Source of the DNA: Azospirillum griseum
GTDB taxonomy: Bacteria; Pseudomonadota; Alphaproteobacteria; Azospirillales; Azospirillaceae
DNA length: 64,000 nt
NCBI RefSeq assembly: GCF_003966125.1
Contig: NZ_RXMA01000021.1
Location: 41,527-105,526 of the forward strand
Direction of reading: 5' to 3'
Position numbers and translations under genes: made by a program. The notes beneath the pieces are model-generated. The model was not told the origin of the DNA and did not search any database. It worked only from the letters and a program-made list of their open reading frames with translations. Positions within the stretch are counted from its first letter, which is position 1. Each line of letters opens with the position of its first letter. Below are positions 47,892-56,978 of this stretch, piece after piece.

Positions 47892-49640
47892 TCACGCGCT
47901 CTTGATCGCATCCAGAAAAGAATGAACGTCGGCTTGAAGGCCGATTGACCGCGACGCCATCTGTTCGGTTGCCGACAGCACATCGGCCGCCGTCCGGCCT
48001 GCGGCGGCGGCGGCGGCGGACACACCGCCGATGTTCGCCGACACCTCCTGCGTGCTCACCGCCGCTTGCTGAACGCTGCGGGAGATTTCGACCGTGGCCG
48101 CCGATTGCTGTTCCACCGCAGCGGCGATGCTGGTGCTGATCTGATTCATCTTGCGGATCGTTGCCGTGATGTCCGCGATGGCGTTGACGGTGGTGGCGCT
48201 GGCCGTTTGGATTCCGGTGATCTGGGCGGCAATCCGTTCGGTCGCCTTTGCCGTCTGATTGGCAAGGCTTTTCACCTCGCTGGCGACAACGGTGAAGCCC
48301 TTTCCAGCCTCTCCGGCCCGGGCAGCCTCAATCGTCGCGTTCAACGCCAACAGGTTGGTTTGACCGGCGATGCTTTGGATCAGATCGACGATTTCGCCGA
48401 TCTTCCGGGTCGCATCAGACAGATCCTGCACATTGCGGGCGGTGCGTTGGGCCTGGTCCACCGCCATCATGGTGGTTTCCGCCGACCGCGAGACATTGCG
48501 GCCGATTTCCTGAATCGACAGCGACAGTTCTTCCGCCGCCGCCGCCACCGTCTGCACGTTTCCGGAGGTGGCGTCCGACGCGGCGGACACCGCCTGCGAC
48601 TGCACGTTCGTCCGTTCCGCCACCGTGGCCAATTGCTGGGCTGCCTCGCGCATCGCCTGCTCCGCCACGGAAAGGTCGGAGAGCGTTGCCGCCGCCCGAC
48701 CATCGAAATCCTGCAACAGACGGTTCACGTTGGCCGCCCGCGCCTCCTTGACCTGGCGTTCGTCCCGCTGGCGGGCTTCCAGGTCACGATGATTCGCCGC
48801 GTTGACACGGAAAATCTCCAGGGTGCGAGCCATCGCCCCAACCTCGTCCTTCTGGGATGTGTAGGGGACCTCCTGGTCGATGGTTCCGTTCGCCAACACG
48901 TCCATCGAACGGGTCAGCCCGATCACCGGGCGACTGATCGCCCGCCCCACGAAAAGGCTGATGGCCAGCGTGAGCGCAACAACAACGACGGCGATCATGA
49001 TGAAGGTGAACGTCAGCCTGCCAAGATGGGCCTGTGATGCGGCGGCGGCTTCGTTTGACACCGTTGCGGTTTGCGCTTCCAGCGTGGACAGTGTGCCAAG
49101 GATGCGCCCGTACACCTCCTCCACATTGTTCATGTAAAACAGGGCCAGACCGGTTTCCATGCTGAGCATCCGCGTCACCTCCTGCACAGCCTTGTTGTAG
49201 TCCTCCAGGCTGGCGGTGATTTGACGGGACACTTCTACCGCGCTGCCCCCCTGGCCATGCGGTTCGATGCCATAGATGTTGAGCGTTTTGGGATCGAGCG
49301 CCACCGCCCGCAAGCCTCGGGCCGGATGGGCCAGATCGGCCAAAGCGCCGTTGACGGTTTCCGTTTCTTTGACGAGACGGGCGGCGTTGCTGTCGTTCGT
49401 GGCGATGCCGATCAGATGGTAAAGATCGGCGTGGACGCTGGACAGGCGATTTCGAATGTCGCCGATGACCCGGGCGTCTTCGAACACATCGCCGGTCAGG
49501 CTGGCGAGAATGTCCTGTTGGTCGTCAAGAACGGTTGCGCCGAATCCGGCAATTCCGGCCAGAGCCAACAATCCTATCGACGGAGCCAACAGCACCTTTG
49601 TTGCGATGCGCCAATCGGACAAACGTGACGACAGTGCCAT
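47892..49640 (-). CDS. Methyl-accepting chemotaxis protein (duplicated module, copy B)
   Basis: A 582-residue receptor built like copy A: helix at about 15-38, helical periplasmic domain with [20 protein letters not shown], second helix at about 212-232 ([20 protein letters not shown]), HAMP ([20 protein letters not shown]) and signalling domain with [20 protein letters not shown]. The C-terminal end SFLDAIKSA is nearly the same as in copy A. It follows its own Cache-protein gene by 45 bp. Confidence 0.92.
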   Translation of the reverse strand: MALSSRLSDWRIATKVLLAPSIGLLALAGIAGFGATVLDDQQDILASLTGDVFEDARVIGDIRNRLSSVHADLYHLIGIATNDSNAARLVKETETVNGALADLAHPARGLRAVALDPKTLNIYGIEPHGQGGSAVEVSRQITASLEDYNKAVQEVTRMLSMETGLALFYMNNVEEVYGRILGTLSTLEAQTATVSNEAAAASQAHLGRLTFTFIMIAVVVVALTLAISLFVGRAISRPVIGLTRSMDVLANGTIDQEVPYTSQKDEVGAMARTLEIFRVNAANHRDLEARQRDERQVKEARAANVNRLLQDFDGRAAATLSDLSVAEQAMREAAQQLATVAERTNVQSQAVSAASDATSGNVQTVAAAAEELSLSIQEIGRNVSRSAETTMMAVDQAQRTARNVQDLSDATRKIGEIVDLIQSIAGQTNLLALNATIEAARAGEAGKGFTVVASEVKSLANQTAKATERIAAQITGIQTASATTVNAIADITATIRKMNQISTSIAAAVEQQSAATVEISRSVQQAAVSTQEVSANIGGVSAAAAAAGRTAADVLSATEQMASRSIGLQADVHSFLDAIKSA

Positions 49641-49685
49641 CGTGCGATCGCCTCCACAGTGAAGACAAGGGTCGAAAATCAGGGA

Positions 49686-50147
49686 TTATTTTTTGTAGAC
49701 GCCAACCGCGCAGACATCGTTTCCGATTTTCCGGAAGAAGGATGATTTGGCTTCAATTTTCTTTGTCTGCGGATTCGGCCACTTGTAATCGACCCACCCT
49801 TCGCCCGATGCCGCCGCGATTTGCAACATTTCGGCGATGAAAACCTTGCCGTCGGTGTCCTTCAACATTTTCAAGTTCTGGCCGATCATGGCGCGGTTGG
49901 AACCATGGGCCTGCACCACCGCATCCATGTTGGCGCAGAACACATACAGATCCCGATCGACAAAAGCCCCTTTGGGGTCGCTGAATTCCTTGTAGGCCGC
50001 TTCGGCACCAATCTGCTGGATGCGTTCGGCAACCTTCCCCACCAGTGCGACCGCTTCGTCGCGGGTTCCGTTTTCTGCGGCACCAGCGGCGGACATCATC
50101 AGAGCACCAATGGAAAATGGTATCAGAAATGAAACGGCTCGAGTCAT
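49686..50147 (-). CDS. Secreted single-Cache-domain protein (copy B)
   Basis: A 153-residue protein, paralogue of the one at 47336: signal peptide (about 1-22, ending GAA), then AFVDRDLYVFCANMDAVVQA, TDGKVFIAEMLQIA, GEGWVDYKWPNPQTKKIEAK and SSFFRKIGNDVCAVGVY. A conserved Cys in YVFC and another in CAVGVY are shared by both copies and may form a disulfide. It should lead the whole MCP/Cache gene row, with its promoter in the AT-rich region beyond 50147. Confidence 0.85.
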   Translation of the reverse strand: MTRAVSFLIPFSIGALMMSAAGAAENGTRDEAVALVGKVAERIQQIGAEAAYKEFSDPKGAFVDRDLYVFCANMDAVVQAHGSNRAMIGQNLKMLKDTDGKVFIAEMLQIAAASGEGWVDYKWPNPQTKKIEAKSSFFRKIGNDVCAVGVYKK

Positions 50148-50545
50148 GTTCGCGTTCCTCTCGGTTGTTTTGGACGAATTCGGGGAATGATTTGAAAATT
50201 CATCTTCTCACTCACCAACAAATGAAGAATGATGGCTTTCATGGTATTTTATTTATTTCAAATTGCGCCGCTCAAACCTCAATTTTGTATTGAGCAGCAC
50301 CTTTGCGTGAGCGAAAGACAAACATGATCCCGCGCGCTCTGAACCCATCAAAAACGCGAAAATCCTGTTTCAAACACACTCACAACCCTATGAATGAACG
50401 CCATATTCTTCCGGAAGTTAGATCGAAGCGCCTACGCCTTGTGGACCTGGCTCATTTGTAAAGGTCGACGGAGATGGGAGGCAATGCGCAGCGGTGCATC
50501 GGGTTATGCATGTGTGCATGACAGAGGGGCACTGGCGAATTGCGA
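50148..50545. other. AT-rich intergenic region upstream of the chemoreceptor genes
   Basis: About 400 bp without a gene. It is clearly AT-richer than the rest (especially 50200-50300) and should carry the promoter of the Cache/MCP row. I saw no convincing sigma-28 or sigma-54 element. Confidence 0.5.
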
Positions 50546-51025
50546 GGGCACGGTTTGACTCTGCACGCCTTTTGACTGGTCGATCACGCGGCCAACGGCG
50601 CGCCGACGACCTCGGCCCAGGTGGTGAAGGACCGGGCGGGGGCTGTGCGGTAGTTGGAGGCGGAGCGGGTGTCGCGGCGCAGATGGAAAAAGGTGTTGAT
50701 CGGATCGTGGATGAAGTGGAAGCGCTGGACTTGGTGGGGCGACTTGAAACGCTTCATCTGGCGCTCCCGCCGTCGGGTCGGTGAGAGTTCTCAGTTCGGT
50801 TGTTGCGCCCCTTGTGCTGGCGGTGTTTCACCCCTGGCATGATCGCCCGTTTTGCGGCGCGTAGGACTTCAGCGTGTCAGTGATCGGACCCACAGCCACA
50901 CCGCCGTTGCAATGATCTCGGCGGGATAGCGGTGGCCAGCGTAGCGGGGATCAAGGCGCGCCGTCATGCCGTTCCATACCCCGCACCGACCGCCTCGGCA
51001 ACTGGGACGCAAGACGCTGGCGGTG
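50546..51025 (-). mobile_element. IS6-family-like insertion sequence, copy 3 (deleted)
   Basis: The left end GGGCACGGTTTGACTC (50546-50561) and the right end near 51008-51025 match the ends of the other copies loosely. The right 5' leader (CAGTTGCCGAGGCGGT on the minus strand) is shared with copies 1 and 2. Only about 480 bp remain. The boundaries are approximate. Confidence 0.65.
50584..50967 (-). pseudogene. Internally deleted IS6-family transposase (copy 3)
   Basis: From ATG 50967 the frame reads TARLDPRYAGHRYPAEIIAT and AVWLWVRS, then jumps near 50885 straight to the DTLKSYA region, losing the middle of the protein and ending in a stop. The remaining C-terminal part, up to TTWAEVVGAPLAA, is broken by further frame changes. 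Confidence 0.75.
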
Positions 51026-51133
51026 TCAAAACGGGCGTTGGAGATGCCATTTTGAAGCCTCAACGGGAGAAAAAGGCTGGAACATGTTCGTTTTTCCGCA
51101 CTCTGCCAAAACAGAATTGCGCGCCAAAGTCAG

Positions 51134-52084
51134 TCAGTGGGCTTTCAGCCTTTCCCAATCAAAAGCGTGAAACAGCTTCACCAGCCCGTCGAACACCGCA
51201 CGCACGGTCTTGTCGCGCAGTGCTTCGGCCTCCGCCATGATCCACAGATCGAGGTGCATCGGTGGCTGATCGATAGGCAGCGCCACGATGTTGGTGTTGA
51301 CCAGTGTTACAAACGTCGGAAGCGGGGTGAGGACCGAGCCACTAAGGAGCAGCTTTTCCTGCGCGGCCTCAGTGGGCACCGTTGGTTGAGCGGAAGCCCG
51401 TGCGAACACGTCGAGCCATGGACCCAATGCTGACGGACCGGGGTAGAGCACAAGTGCGCTGTGCGACAGCAGCGGGTGTTCGGGCAATTCGTCCCAGTGG
51501 TTTGGCCGCGATGACGCGGATGGTGTTCGGGCGTGATGAACGGCCCAACGAACGCGGGCGAGCCGCCGGATGCGCAGATCGGGCGAGCCAGACGGCAGCA
51601 CATCCGGTTCCGTCCACCGCAATCGGATGTCTTCGCATTCGGAGCCGCTCTCCGCCACGGGGCGAAGCGGCGGAAAGGTGATGTCGGGATGCAGGTGTCG
51701 GACACAAGCCAGCGGGCCGATCGGTCGTTCTGCTGCCAGAGGTCCGACAAAGTAGCTAATGAGACCACCGCTTGCTTTGACCAGAATGACTCGCTCAGGC
51801 TGTTTACGCAGGGACCACAATGCCTGATGGAAGCTTTTTCCATGCTGATCCATCTCTTCGGCAAGTTGGAGCAGCTCAAGACAAAAATCCGTTGCAATGA
51901 CGCCAGATCGACTGCGCACGAACAACGGTGCTCCCGCTGTAGTTTCGATCCGAGCAATTCGACGGCTAACGGTGCTTTGATCAAGGCCAAGGACAGCAGC
52001 GCCACCGGAAAAACCACCGGAGCGCGCGACCACGAGGATCAGGTTGATGTCGTCCCAGTCCAAACTCAGCGCCGTTGCCCCCAC
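51134..52084 (-). CDS. LysR-family transcriptional regulator
   Basis: A 316-residue LysR regulator: HTH FSGGAAVLGLDQSTVSRRIA and RIETTAGAPLFVRS, then an effector domain. It is similar to the LysR gene at 40015 (same DQST.SRRIAR core and similar C-terminal half). It stands alone between IS remnants on both sides, so it may have been moved by them. Base composition is less GC-rich than its neighbours. No target gene is evident. Confidence 0.82.
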   Translation of the reverse strand: MGATALSLDWDDINLILVVARSGGFSGGAAVLGLDQSTVSRRIARIETTAGAPLFVRSRSGVIATDFCLELLQLAEEMDQHGKSFHQALWSLRKQPERVILVKASGGLISYFVGPLAAERPIGPLACVRHLHPDITFPPLRPVAESGSECEDIRLRWTEPDVLPSGSPDLRIRRLARVRWAVHHARTPSASSRPNHWDELPEHPLLSHSALVLYPGPSALGPWLDVFARASAQPTVPTEAAQEKLLLSGSVLTPLPTFVTLVNTNIVALPIDQPPMHLDLWIMAEAEALRDKTVRAVFDGLVKLFHAFDWERLKAH

Positions 52085-52145
52085 TTTGCGCCCGCGACCG
52101 GCCGAATCCCTGCGGGATGAAATGCTATAACTATAAGGATCGAGC

Positions 52146-52345
52146 GGGCACCGTCAACTTGCTGGTGCTGGCGGTTAGCGATGGCGCGGTTTGCCCCTGA
52201 ACGCCCCTGGGCTGGTTGATCAGACGGCCAACAGCGCGCCGACGACCTCGACCCAGGTCCCGAAAGCCTGGGCGCGGGCGGCGCGGTATTCGGAGGCGGA
52301 GCGGCCGTCTCGGCGCAGATGGAAGAGGTTGTTGATCGGGTCGTG
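52146..52345 (-). mobile_element. IS6-family-like remnant, copy 4 (3' end only)
   Basis: The end sequence GGGCACCGTCAACTTG at 52146-52161 is identical to the left end of copy 1. Beyond it, a transposase C-terminus runs on the minus strand from about 52345 to the stop at 52220 (HDPINNLFHLRRDGRSASEY, ending TWVEVVGALLAV). The rest of the element is missing. Confidence 0.75.
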
Positions 52346-52429
52346 GCACCGAGCGGACGATCAGAAATTGGCGGCATAGGACAAATCGGAACCAAGCTTA
52401 TTTCCGCCGACAAACGGTCCGCTCGATGG

Positions 52430-52682
52430 GGACCAGTTCAGCCCTTCAGTCTGGCGCAGCGCGAAACGAAACACAGCACGCAGCATTCAGCCCCGTCATA
52501 ATCGCCAGATCGGAGCAGCTGGGCTGCCCACCCGGCGTGGTGCGCGGAGCCGCTTTCCAGCGGGTGATCGCCTCGTCACTGACCCACACCGTCAGGCTGC
52601 CCCGCTGGCGCAGGGACGCGTCGTACTCGGCCCAGTTGAGAATGATGTGATGACGGCGGGCAGCGTTTGCCTTGTGAGGCAT
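52430..52682 (-). pseudogene. N-terminal remnant of an IS5-family transposase
   Basis: From ATG 52682: MPHKANAARRHH, NWAEYDASLRRRGSLTVW-like text (here ASLRQRGSLTVWVSDEAIT) and TTPGGQPSCSDLAI, the known opening of IS5-group transposases. A frame change near 52495 moves the next motif (LRAVFRFALRQTEGL) into another frame, and the similarity ends by 52430. The catalytic domain is absent. Confidence 0.7.
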
Positions 52683-52780
52683 GGCAGATGACCGGTGTGG
52701 GGACGAGCCGCTCGAACCACAACAGTCCAGCCATCCATGCAACAACCCATCCACTGGTTGCAAGACCGGACTCCAACTCT

Positions 52781-53716
52781 CTATCGCCGCGCCGGGGCTT
52801 CGCTTGCGCTTTTGGGCCGCATGTCGCGGCGAAAGGCGTTGGGTTGGCTGGCAAAACGCTGGTGAAACGCTTCGTAGAAGCGGGAGATCGAGCGGAATCC
52901 CGATTCAAAGGCGATCTCCGCGACGGACAGGTCTGTGGAAATCAACAAGGATTGTGCGGTGTCCAACCGATGGCGCACGATCGACTGGTTGATCGTCATG
53001 CCAAGCGCCCGCCGGAAAACCTGCATGGCGTAGTTGGGGTGCAGATTGGCGGCACGGGCAACATCCGCGACCGAGATGTCTTCCGCCGCGTGCTCGCCAA
53101 TGAAACGCAACATGCGTTCGATGTGCGGAATCCATTTGGCGTCGCGGCGGTCCAGGCTGGCCATCGCCGATCCCTGCGCGCGCAGGTCGCGCCAGCCATC
53201 CCGCTCGATGCGCAGCACCCGCGCGGTCAGCTCCGACCTGACGATCTCCACAGCCTCGCGGTCATCGGACAGCAACTCCTCACGCCAGCGCATGAAGATG
53301 TCGCGATCATAGGACCGGATCACCAACGCCTCGACCATGGCACCACGGAAAACGGCGGTGCGCAGTCGGCTGAGGCTTGGAAACCCCAAGAGCACCGACA
53401 TCGGCACATAAAGGCAGACAAAGCGGGTCCGGGTGCGTCGGGCAATGACCTGATGGGGAACCATGCCCCAGAACAGGCACAGGCAGCCCGCCGCCACCGT
53501 CATCTCCCGGCCATCGAACCAATAGGTCATCTCGCCGTCCAGCACAAAGTTCAGCTCGATCTGACTGTGCATATGCGGGCCGTCCATCACGTCGACGTCC
53601 AGCGTCTGCCCGGCGCAGAATCGATGATCGCCGAACACCACCAGCGGGTGGCCGGGGTCAAGGTCCGGATGCACCGGCACGGATCCGTGCCCGGCGATGG
53701 GCGGAATGATCGGCAT
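52781..53716 (-). CDS. AraC-family transcriptional regulator (MelR-like)
   Basis: A 311-residue regulator. The N-terminal cupin (about 20-120) has HMHSQIELNFVLDGEMTYWF and the C-terminal double HTH (about 205-300) reads ISVADVARAANLHPNYAMQV and LSVAEIAFESGFRSISRFYE. The cupin start and the phrase W-F-D-G-R recall MelR, the melibiose activator. It is divergent from a galactoside transport and hydrolysis operon starting at 53893, which is its likely target. The 176-bp gap should hold its binding sites. Confidence 0.88.
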   Translation of the reverse strand: MPIIPPIAGHGSVPVHPDLDPGHPLVVFGDHRFCAGQTLDVDVMDGPHMHSQIELNFVLDGEMTYWFDGREMTVAAGCLCLFWGMVPHQVIARRTRTRFVCLYVPMSVLLGFPSLSRLRTAVFRGAMVEALVIRSYDRDIFMRWREELLSDDREAVEIVRSELTARVLRIERDGWRDLRAQGSAMASLDRRDAKWIPHIERMLRFIGEHAAEDISVADVARAANLHPNYAMQVFRRALGMTINQSIVRHRLDTAQSLLISTDLSVAEIAFESGFRSISRFYEAFHQRFASQPNAFRRDMRPKSASEAPARR

Positions 53717-53892
53717 CGCAATACCTTAGAAAACCGGAGATCTTAGCCGGAGGAACGGTAGATCATTACGGCATCTCAGCACAAGATTGGCGTCACACAC
53801 CATCAGCGCCCCGCGCTATTGAGGGGAACCCCAAGAGTGCGGCAACGCTGGTGCGCGGCACAAAACAACGCACATGGGTTAGGGAGGACTGC

Positions 53893-55128
53893 ATGACTAT
53901 CCGTAAGAGCCTGGGGCGGCTCGCGCTTTCCGTTTTCCTGATGTCCTCCGGCGCGCAGGCCGGCACGATCACGTTGAATTCCGATCAGTCGGACCCGATC
54001 CCGAAGAAGGCGATGGAAGAGCTGATCGCCGGTTTCCAGGCGGCGCACCCGACCATCACGGTGAAATGGAACAATTTCGACCACGAGGGCTACAAGGCCG
54101 CCATCCGCAACTTCCTGACCGCCGACGCGCCCGACGTGGTCGCCTGGTACGCGGGCAACCGGATGGAGCCGTTCGTCAGGTCCGGTTTGTTCGAAGATGT
54201 GTCCGATGTCTGGGCGGCACACGGACTTGAGGAGTCGTTGAAGGCCGCCAGCCCGTCGATGACCATCGACGGCAAGAAATGGGGCGTCCCTTACACCTAT
54301 TACCAGTGGGGCATCTATTACCGGAAGGACGTTTTCGCAAAGCAGGGATTGACGCCGCCGAAGACCTGGGTGGATCTGCTGGCCACCTGCGCGGCTTTGA
54401 AGACGGCGGGCATCACCCCCTTCGCCATCGGCACCAAAACGCTGTGGCCGACCGCCGGTTGGTTTGATTACCTGAACCTGCGCATCAACGGCTATGCCTT
54501 TCACATGGATCTGACCTCAGGCAAGGTTCCCTACACCGACGCGCGCGTGAAGGCGGTGTTCGAGCGGTGGGCCGAACTGGTGAGGCCAGGCTATTTCCCG
54601 GACAACCACGCGGCGGTTGACTGGCAGGACGCAATGCCCGCTTTCGTGCAGGGCAAGGCCGCCATGTATCTGATGGGCAACTTCGCCACCGCCGCGATGA
54701 AGCTCGGTGGACTCACCACGGATCAAATCGGCTTCCTGCCGTTCCCGGAAATCACCAAAGGCCTGCCTGCGGCAGAGGACGCGCCGACCGACACCTTCCA
54801 CATCACGGCCAAGGCGAAGAACAAGGCCGACGCCCGCGTCTTCCTCGCCTACCTCGCCTCGGCGGAGGTTCAAGGGAAGATGAACGCGACGCTGGGGCAA
54901 TTGCCGGTCAACAACAAGGCGGCCCGACCGAACGACCCGTTGCTGGACGCCGGTTTCACCATGTTGGCCAACGCCAAGGGGCTTGCCCAATTCTATGACC
55001 GCGACGCCCCGGCCGAGATGGCCAAGGCCGGCATGGAAGGATTCCAGGAATTCATGGTCAAACCCGACAAGCTGGACGCCATCCTGGAGCGGCTCGATAA
55101 GGTCCGCGCCCGCGTTTACAAACACTAG
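53893..55128 (+). CDS. Sugar ABC transporter substrate-binding protein (family 1)
   Basis: A 411-residue secreted binding protein: signal peptide about 1-24 (ending AQA), ITLNSDQSDPIPKKAMEELI, WYAGNRMEPFVRSGLFEDVS, WGVPYTYYQWGIYYRKDVFA and AAMYLMGNFATAAMKLGG, typical of family 1 (MalE/UgpB-like) proteins. ATG 53893 follows GGGAGG. It opens an operon with two permeases, an ATPase and two galactosidases, so its ligand is probably an alpha- or beta-galactoside such as melibiose, raffinose or a galactan oligomer. Confidence 0.9.
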   Translation: MTIRKSLGRLALSVFLMSSGAQAGTITLNSDQSDPIPKKAMEELIAGFQAAHPTITVKWNNFDHEGYKAAIRNFLTADAPDVVAWYAGNRMEPFVRSGLFEDVSDVWAAHGLEESLKAASPSMTIDGKKWGVPYTYYQWGIYYRKDVFAKQGLTPPKTWVDLLATCAALKTAGITPFAIGTKTLWPTAGWFDYLNLRINGYAFHMDLTSGKVPYTDARVKAVFERWAELVRPGYFPDNHAAVDWQDAMPAFVQGKAAMYLMGNFATAAMKLGGLTTDQIGFLPFPEITKGLPAAEDAPTDTFHITAKAKNKADARVFLAYLASAEVQGKMNATLGQLPVNNKAARPNDPLLDAGFTMLANAKGLAQFYDRDAPAEMAKAGMEGFQEFMVKPDKLDAILERLDKVRARVYKH

Positions 55129-55218
55129 GAGACGCGCATCCCCTCCGCTGGGGCCGCCTATGACGCGGGCGGCCCACAGCCCGGATTGCGTCCCCGTCGT
55201 CGTCAAGGCCATTCGCCC

Positions 55219-56127
55219 GTGCGCACACCCAACCCGACACCGCGCGGTTTCTGGACACGCCATCAACGGCACCTGACACCGTGGCTTTTCCTGCTGCCCG
55301 GCATGGTGATGTTCACCGTGTACGTGCTGCTGCCCATCCTGCAATCCATCCGCATCAGTCTCTACGACTGGGACGGCCTTGGCGCCATGCGCTGGGTCGG
55401 GTTCGGCAATTACGCCGAACTTCTGTCCGACGACGCGTTCTATGTCTCCCTGAAGAACAATCTTCTGTGGCTGGCGCTCTATCTCCTGGCGATCCCGTTC
55501 GGCTTGGCGACGGCGCTGTTCCTCAACCAGACCGTCTTCGGCATCCGTCTGTACAAATCGCTGTTCTTTTTCCCGTTCGTGATCAGCCAAGTGGTTGTCG
55601 GCCTGATCTTCACCTGGTTTTACGCGCCGGATTTCGGTCTGCTGTCGGCACTGATCAAGACGCTCACCGGGGCCGACATCGCCGTGCTGGCCGATGAACG
55701 TTTCGTGACCTTCGGCATCATCGCCGCCGGGCTGTGGCCGCAGGCCGCCTACTGCATGATCCTCTACCTGACCGGCCTCAACACCCTGAACCCTGAACAG
55801 GTGGAAGCGGCGCGCATGGACGGCGCGCGCGGGCTGGCGATGCTCTGGCACATCGTTCTGCCGCAACTGCGGCCAGCCACCTTCATCGCGCTGGTCGTGA
55901 CGGTGATCGGGGCGCTGCGCTCCTTCGACCTTGTGTCGATCATGACGGCGGGTGGTCCGTATGGGTCCAGCCGGGTCCTGTCCTACTACATGTTCGAACA
56001 GGCGCTGTCGGAATACGGGTTCCGCATGGGCTATGGCGCGGCGATCGCCGTCGTCCTGTTCGCGATCATGATGATCTTCATTTCGCTGTTCCTGGTCCGC
56101 CTGCTGTCGCGGGAAAGGGGTGCCTGA
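55219..56127 (+). CDS. Sugar ABC transporter permease (MalF/UgpA type)
   Basis: A 302-residue inner-membrane permease with six predicted helices. The EAA loop that contacts the ATPase is EAARMDGARGLAMLWHIVLP. I used the GTG at 55219, close to the start expected from the first helix; a TTG at 55186 in the same frame is an alternative and neither has a strong ribosome site. Its stop overlaps the next permease start by one base. Confidence 0.9.
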   Translation: MRTPNPTPRGFWTRHQRHLTPWLFLLPGMVMFTVYVLLPILQSIRISLYDWDGLGAMRWVGFGNYAELLSDDAFYVSLKNNLLWLALYLLAIPFGLATALFLNQTVFGIRLYKSLFFFPFVISQVVVGLIFTWFYAPDFGLLSALIKTLTGADIAVLADERFVTFGIIAAGLWPQAAYCMILYLTGLNTLNPEQVEAARMDGARGLAMLWHIVLPQLRPATFIALVVTVIGALRSFDLVSIMTAGGPYGSSRVLSYYMFEQALSEYGFRMGYGAAIAVVLFAIMMIFISLFLVRLLSRERGA

Positions 56128-56978
56128 TGTTTCCCACACCCATTCAAAAGGCGCCGCCCTGGGTTCGGATGGCGTATCCTCTGCTGCTGCCCATCGCGCT
56201 GATCGTCTGGCTGTTGCCGCTGATCGGTGTCGCCGTAACCTCGGTCCGGCCGGTGGCCGATCTGGCCGCCGGGAATTACTTCGGCCTGCCGTCCGGCTTC
56301 GCCGGGGTGGAGAATTACACGGCGGTGTTCCGGGATTCGCCGATTGGCCTGTACATCCTGAATTCCTTCAAGGTGACGGTCCCAACGGTGATCGGCGCGG
56401 TGGCGTTGTCCTGCCTCAGCGGCTTTGCGCTGGCCGTCTACCGTTTTCGGGGGGGCACGGTCCTGTTCTTTCTGTTCGTCGCGGGCAACTTCATCCCGTT
56501 CCAGATCCTGATGGTCCCTGTGCGCGACCTGACATTGAGCATGGGGCTGTACGACACCGTCACTGGCCTTGTTCTCTTCCACGTCGCTTTCCAAACCGGA
56601 TTCTGCACGCTGTTCATGCGGAATTTCATCGTCGGCCTGCCCTTCGCGCTGATCGAGGCGGCGCGGGTCGAAGGCGTGTCGGAGTGGCGCATCTTCCGTT
56701 TCGTCGTGCTGCCGCTGATGCGCCCGGCAATCGCCGCGCTGTCCGTGCTGATTTTCACCTTCGTGTGGAATGATTATTTCTGGGCAACCGTTCTGGTTCA
56801 GGGTCAACAGGCGATGCCGGTCACGGCGGGTCTCTATTCCCTGAACGGTCAATGGGTTGCCGCCTGGCATCTGGTGTCGGCCGGTTCTCTTGTCGCGGCC
56901 CTGCCGCCGGTCGCGATGTTCTTCCTGATGCAACGCCATTTCATCGCCGGCCTCACGCTGGGAGCGACCAAGGGATGA
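56127..56978 (+). CDS. Sugar ABC transporter permease (MalG/UgpE type)
   Basis: A 283-residue permease with six helices and an EAA loop, EAARVEGVSEWRIFRFVVLP. It pairs with the permease encoded just before it. It starts one base before the end of the previous gene and ends inside the start of the alpha-galactosidase gene, so the operon is tightly coupled. Confidence 0.92.
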   Translation: MFPTPIQKAPPWVRMAYPLLLPIALIVWLLPLIGVAVTSVRPVADLAAGNYFGLPSGFAGVENYTAVFRDSPIGLYILNSFKVTVPTVIGAVALSCLSGFALAVYRFRGGTVLFFLFVAGNFIPFQILMVPVRDLTLSMGLYDTVTGLVLFHVAFQTGFCTLFMRNFIVGLPFALIEAARVEGVSEWRIFRFVVLPLMRPAIAALSVLIFTFVWNDYFWATVLVQGQQAMPVTAGLYSLNGQWVAAWHLVSAGSLVAALPPVAMFFLMQRHFIAGLTLGATKG

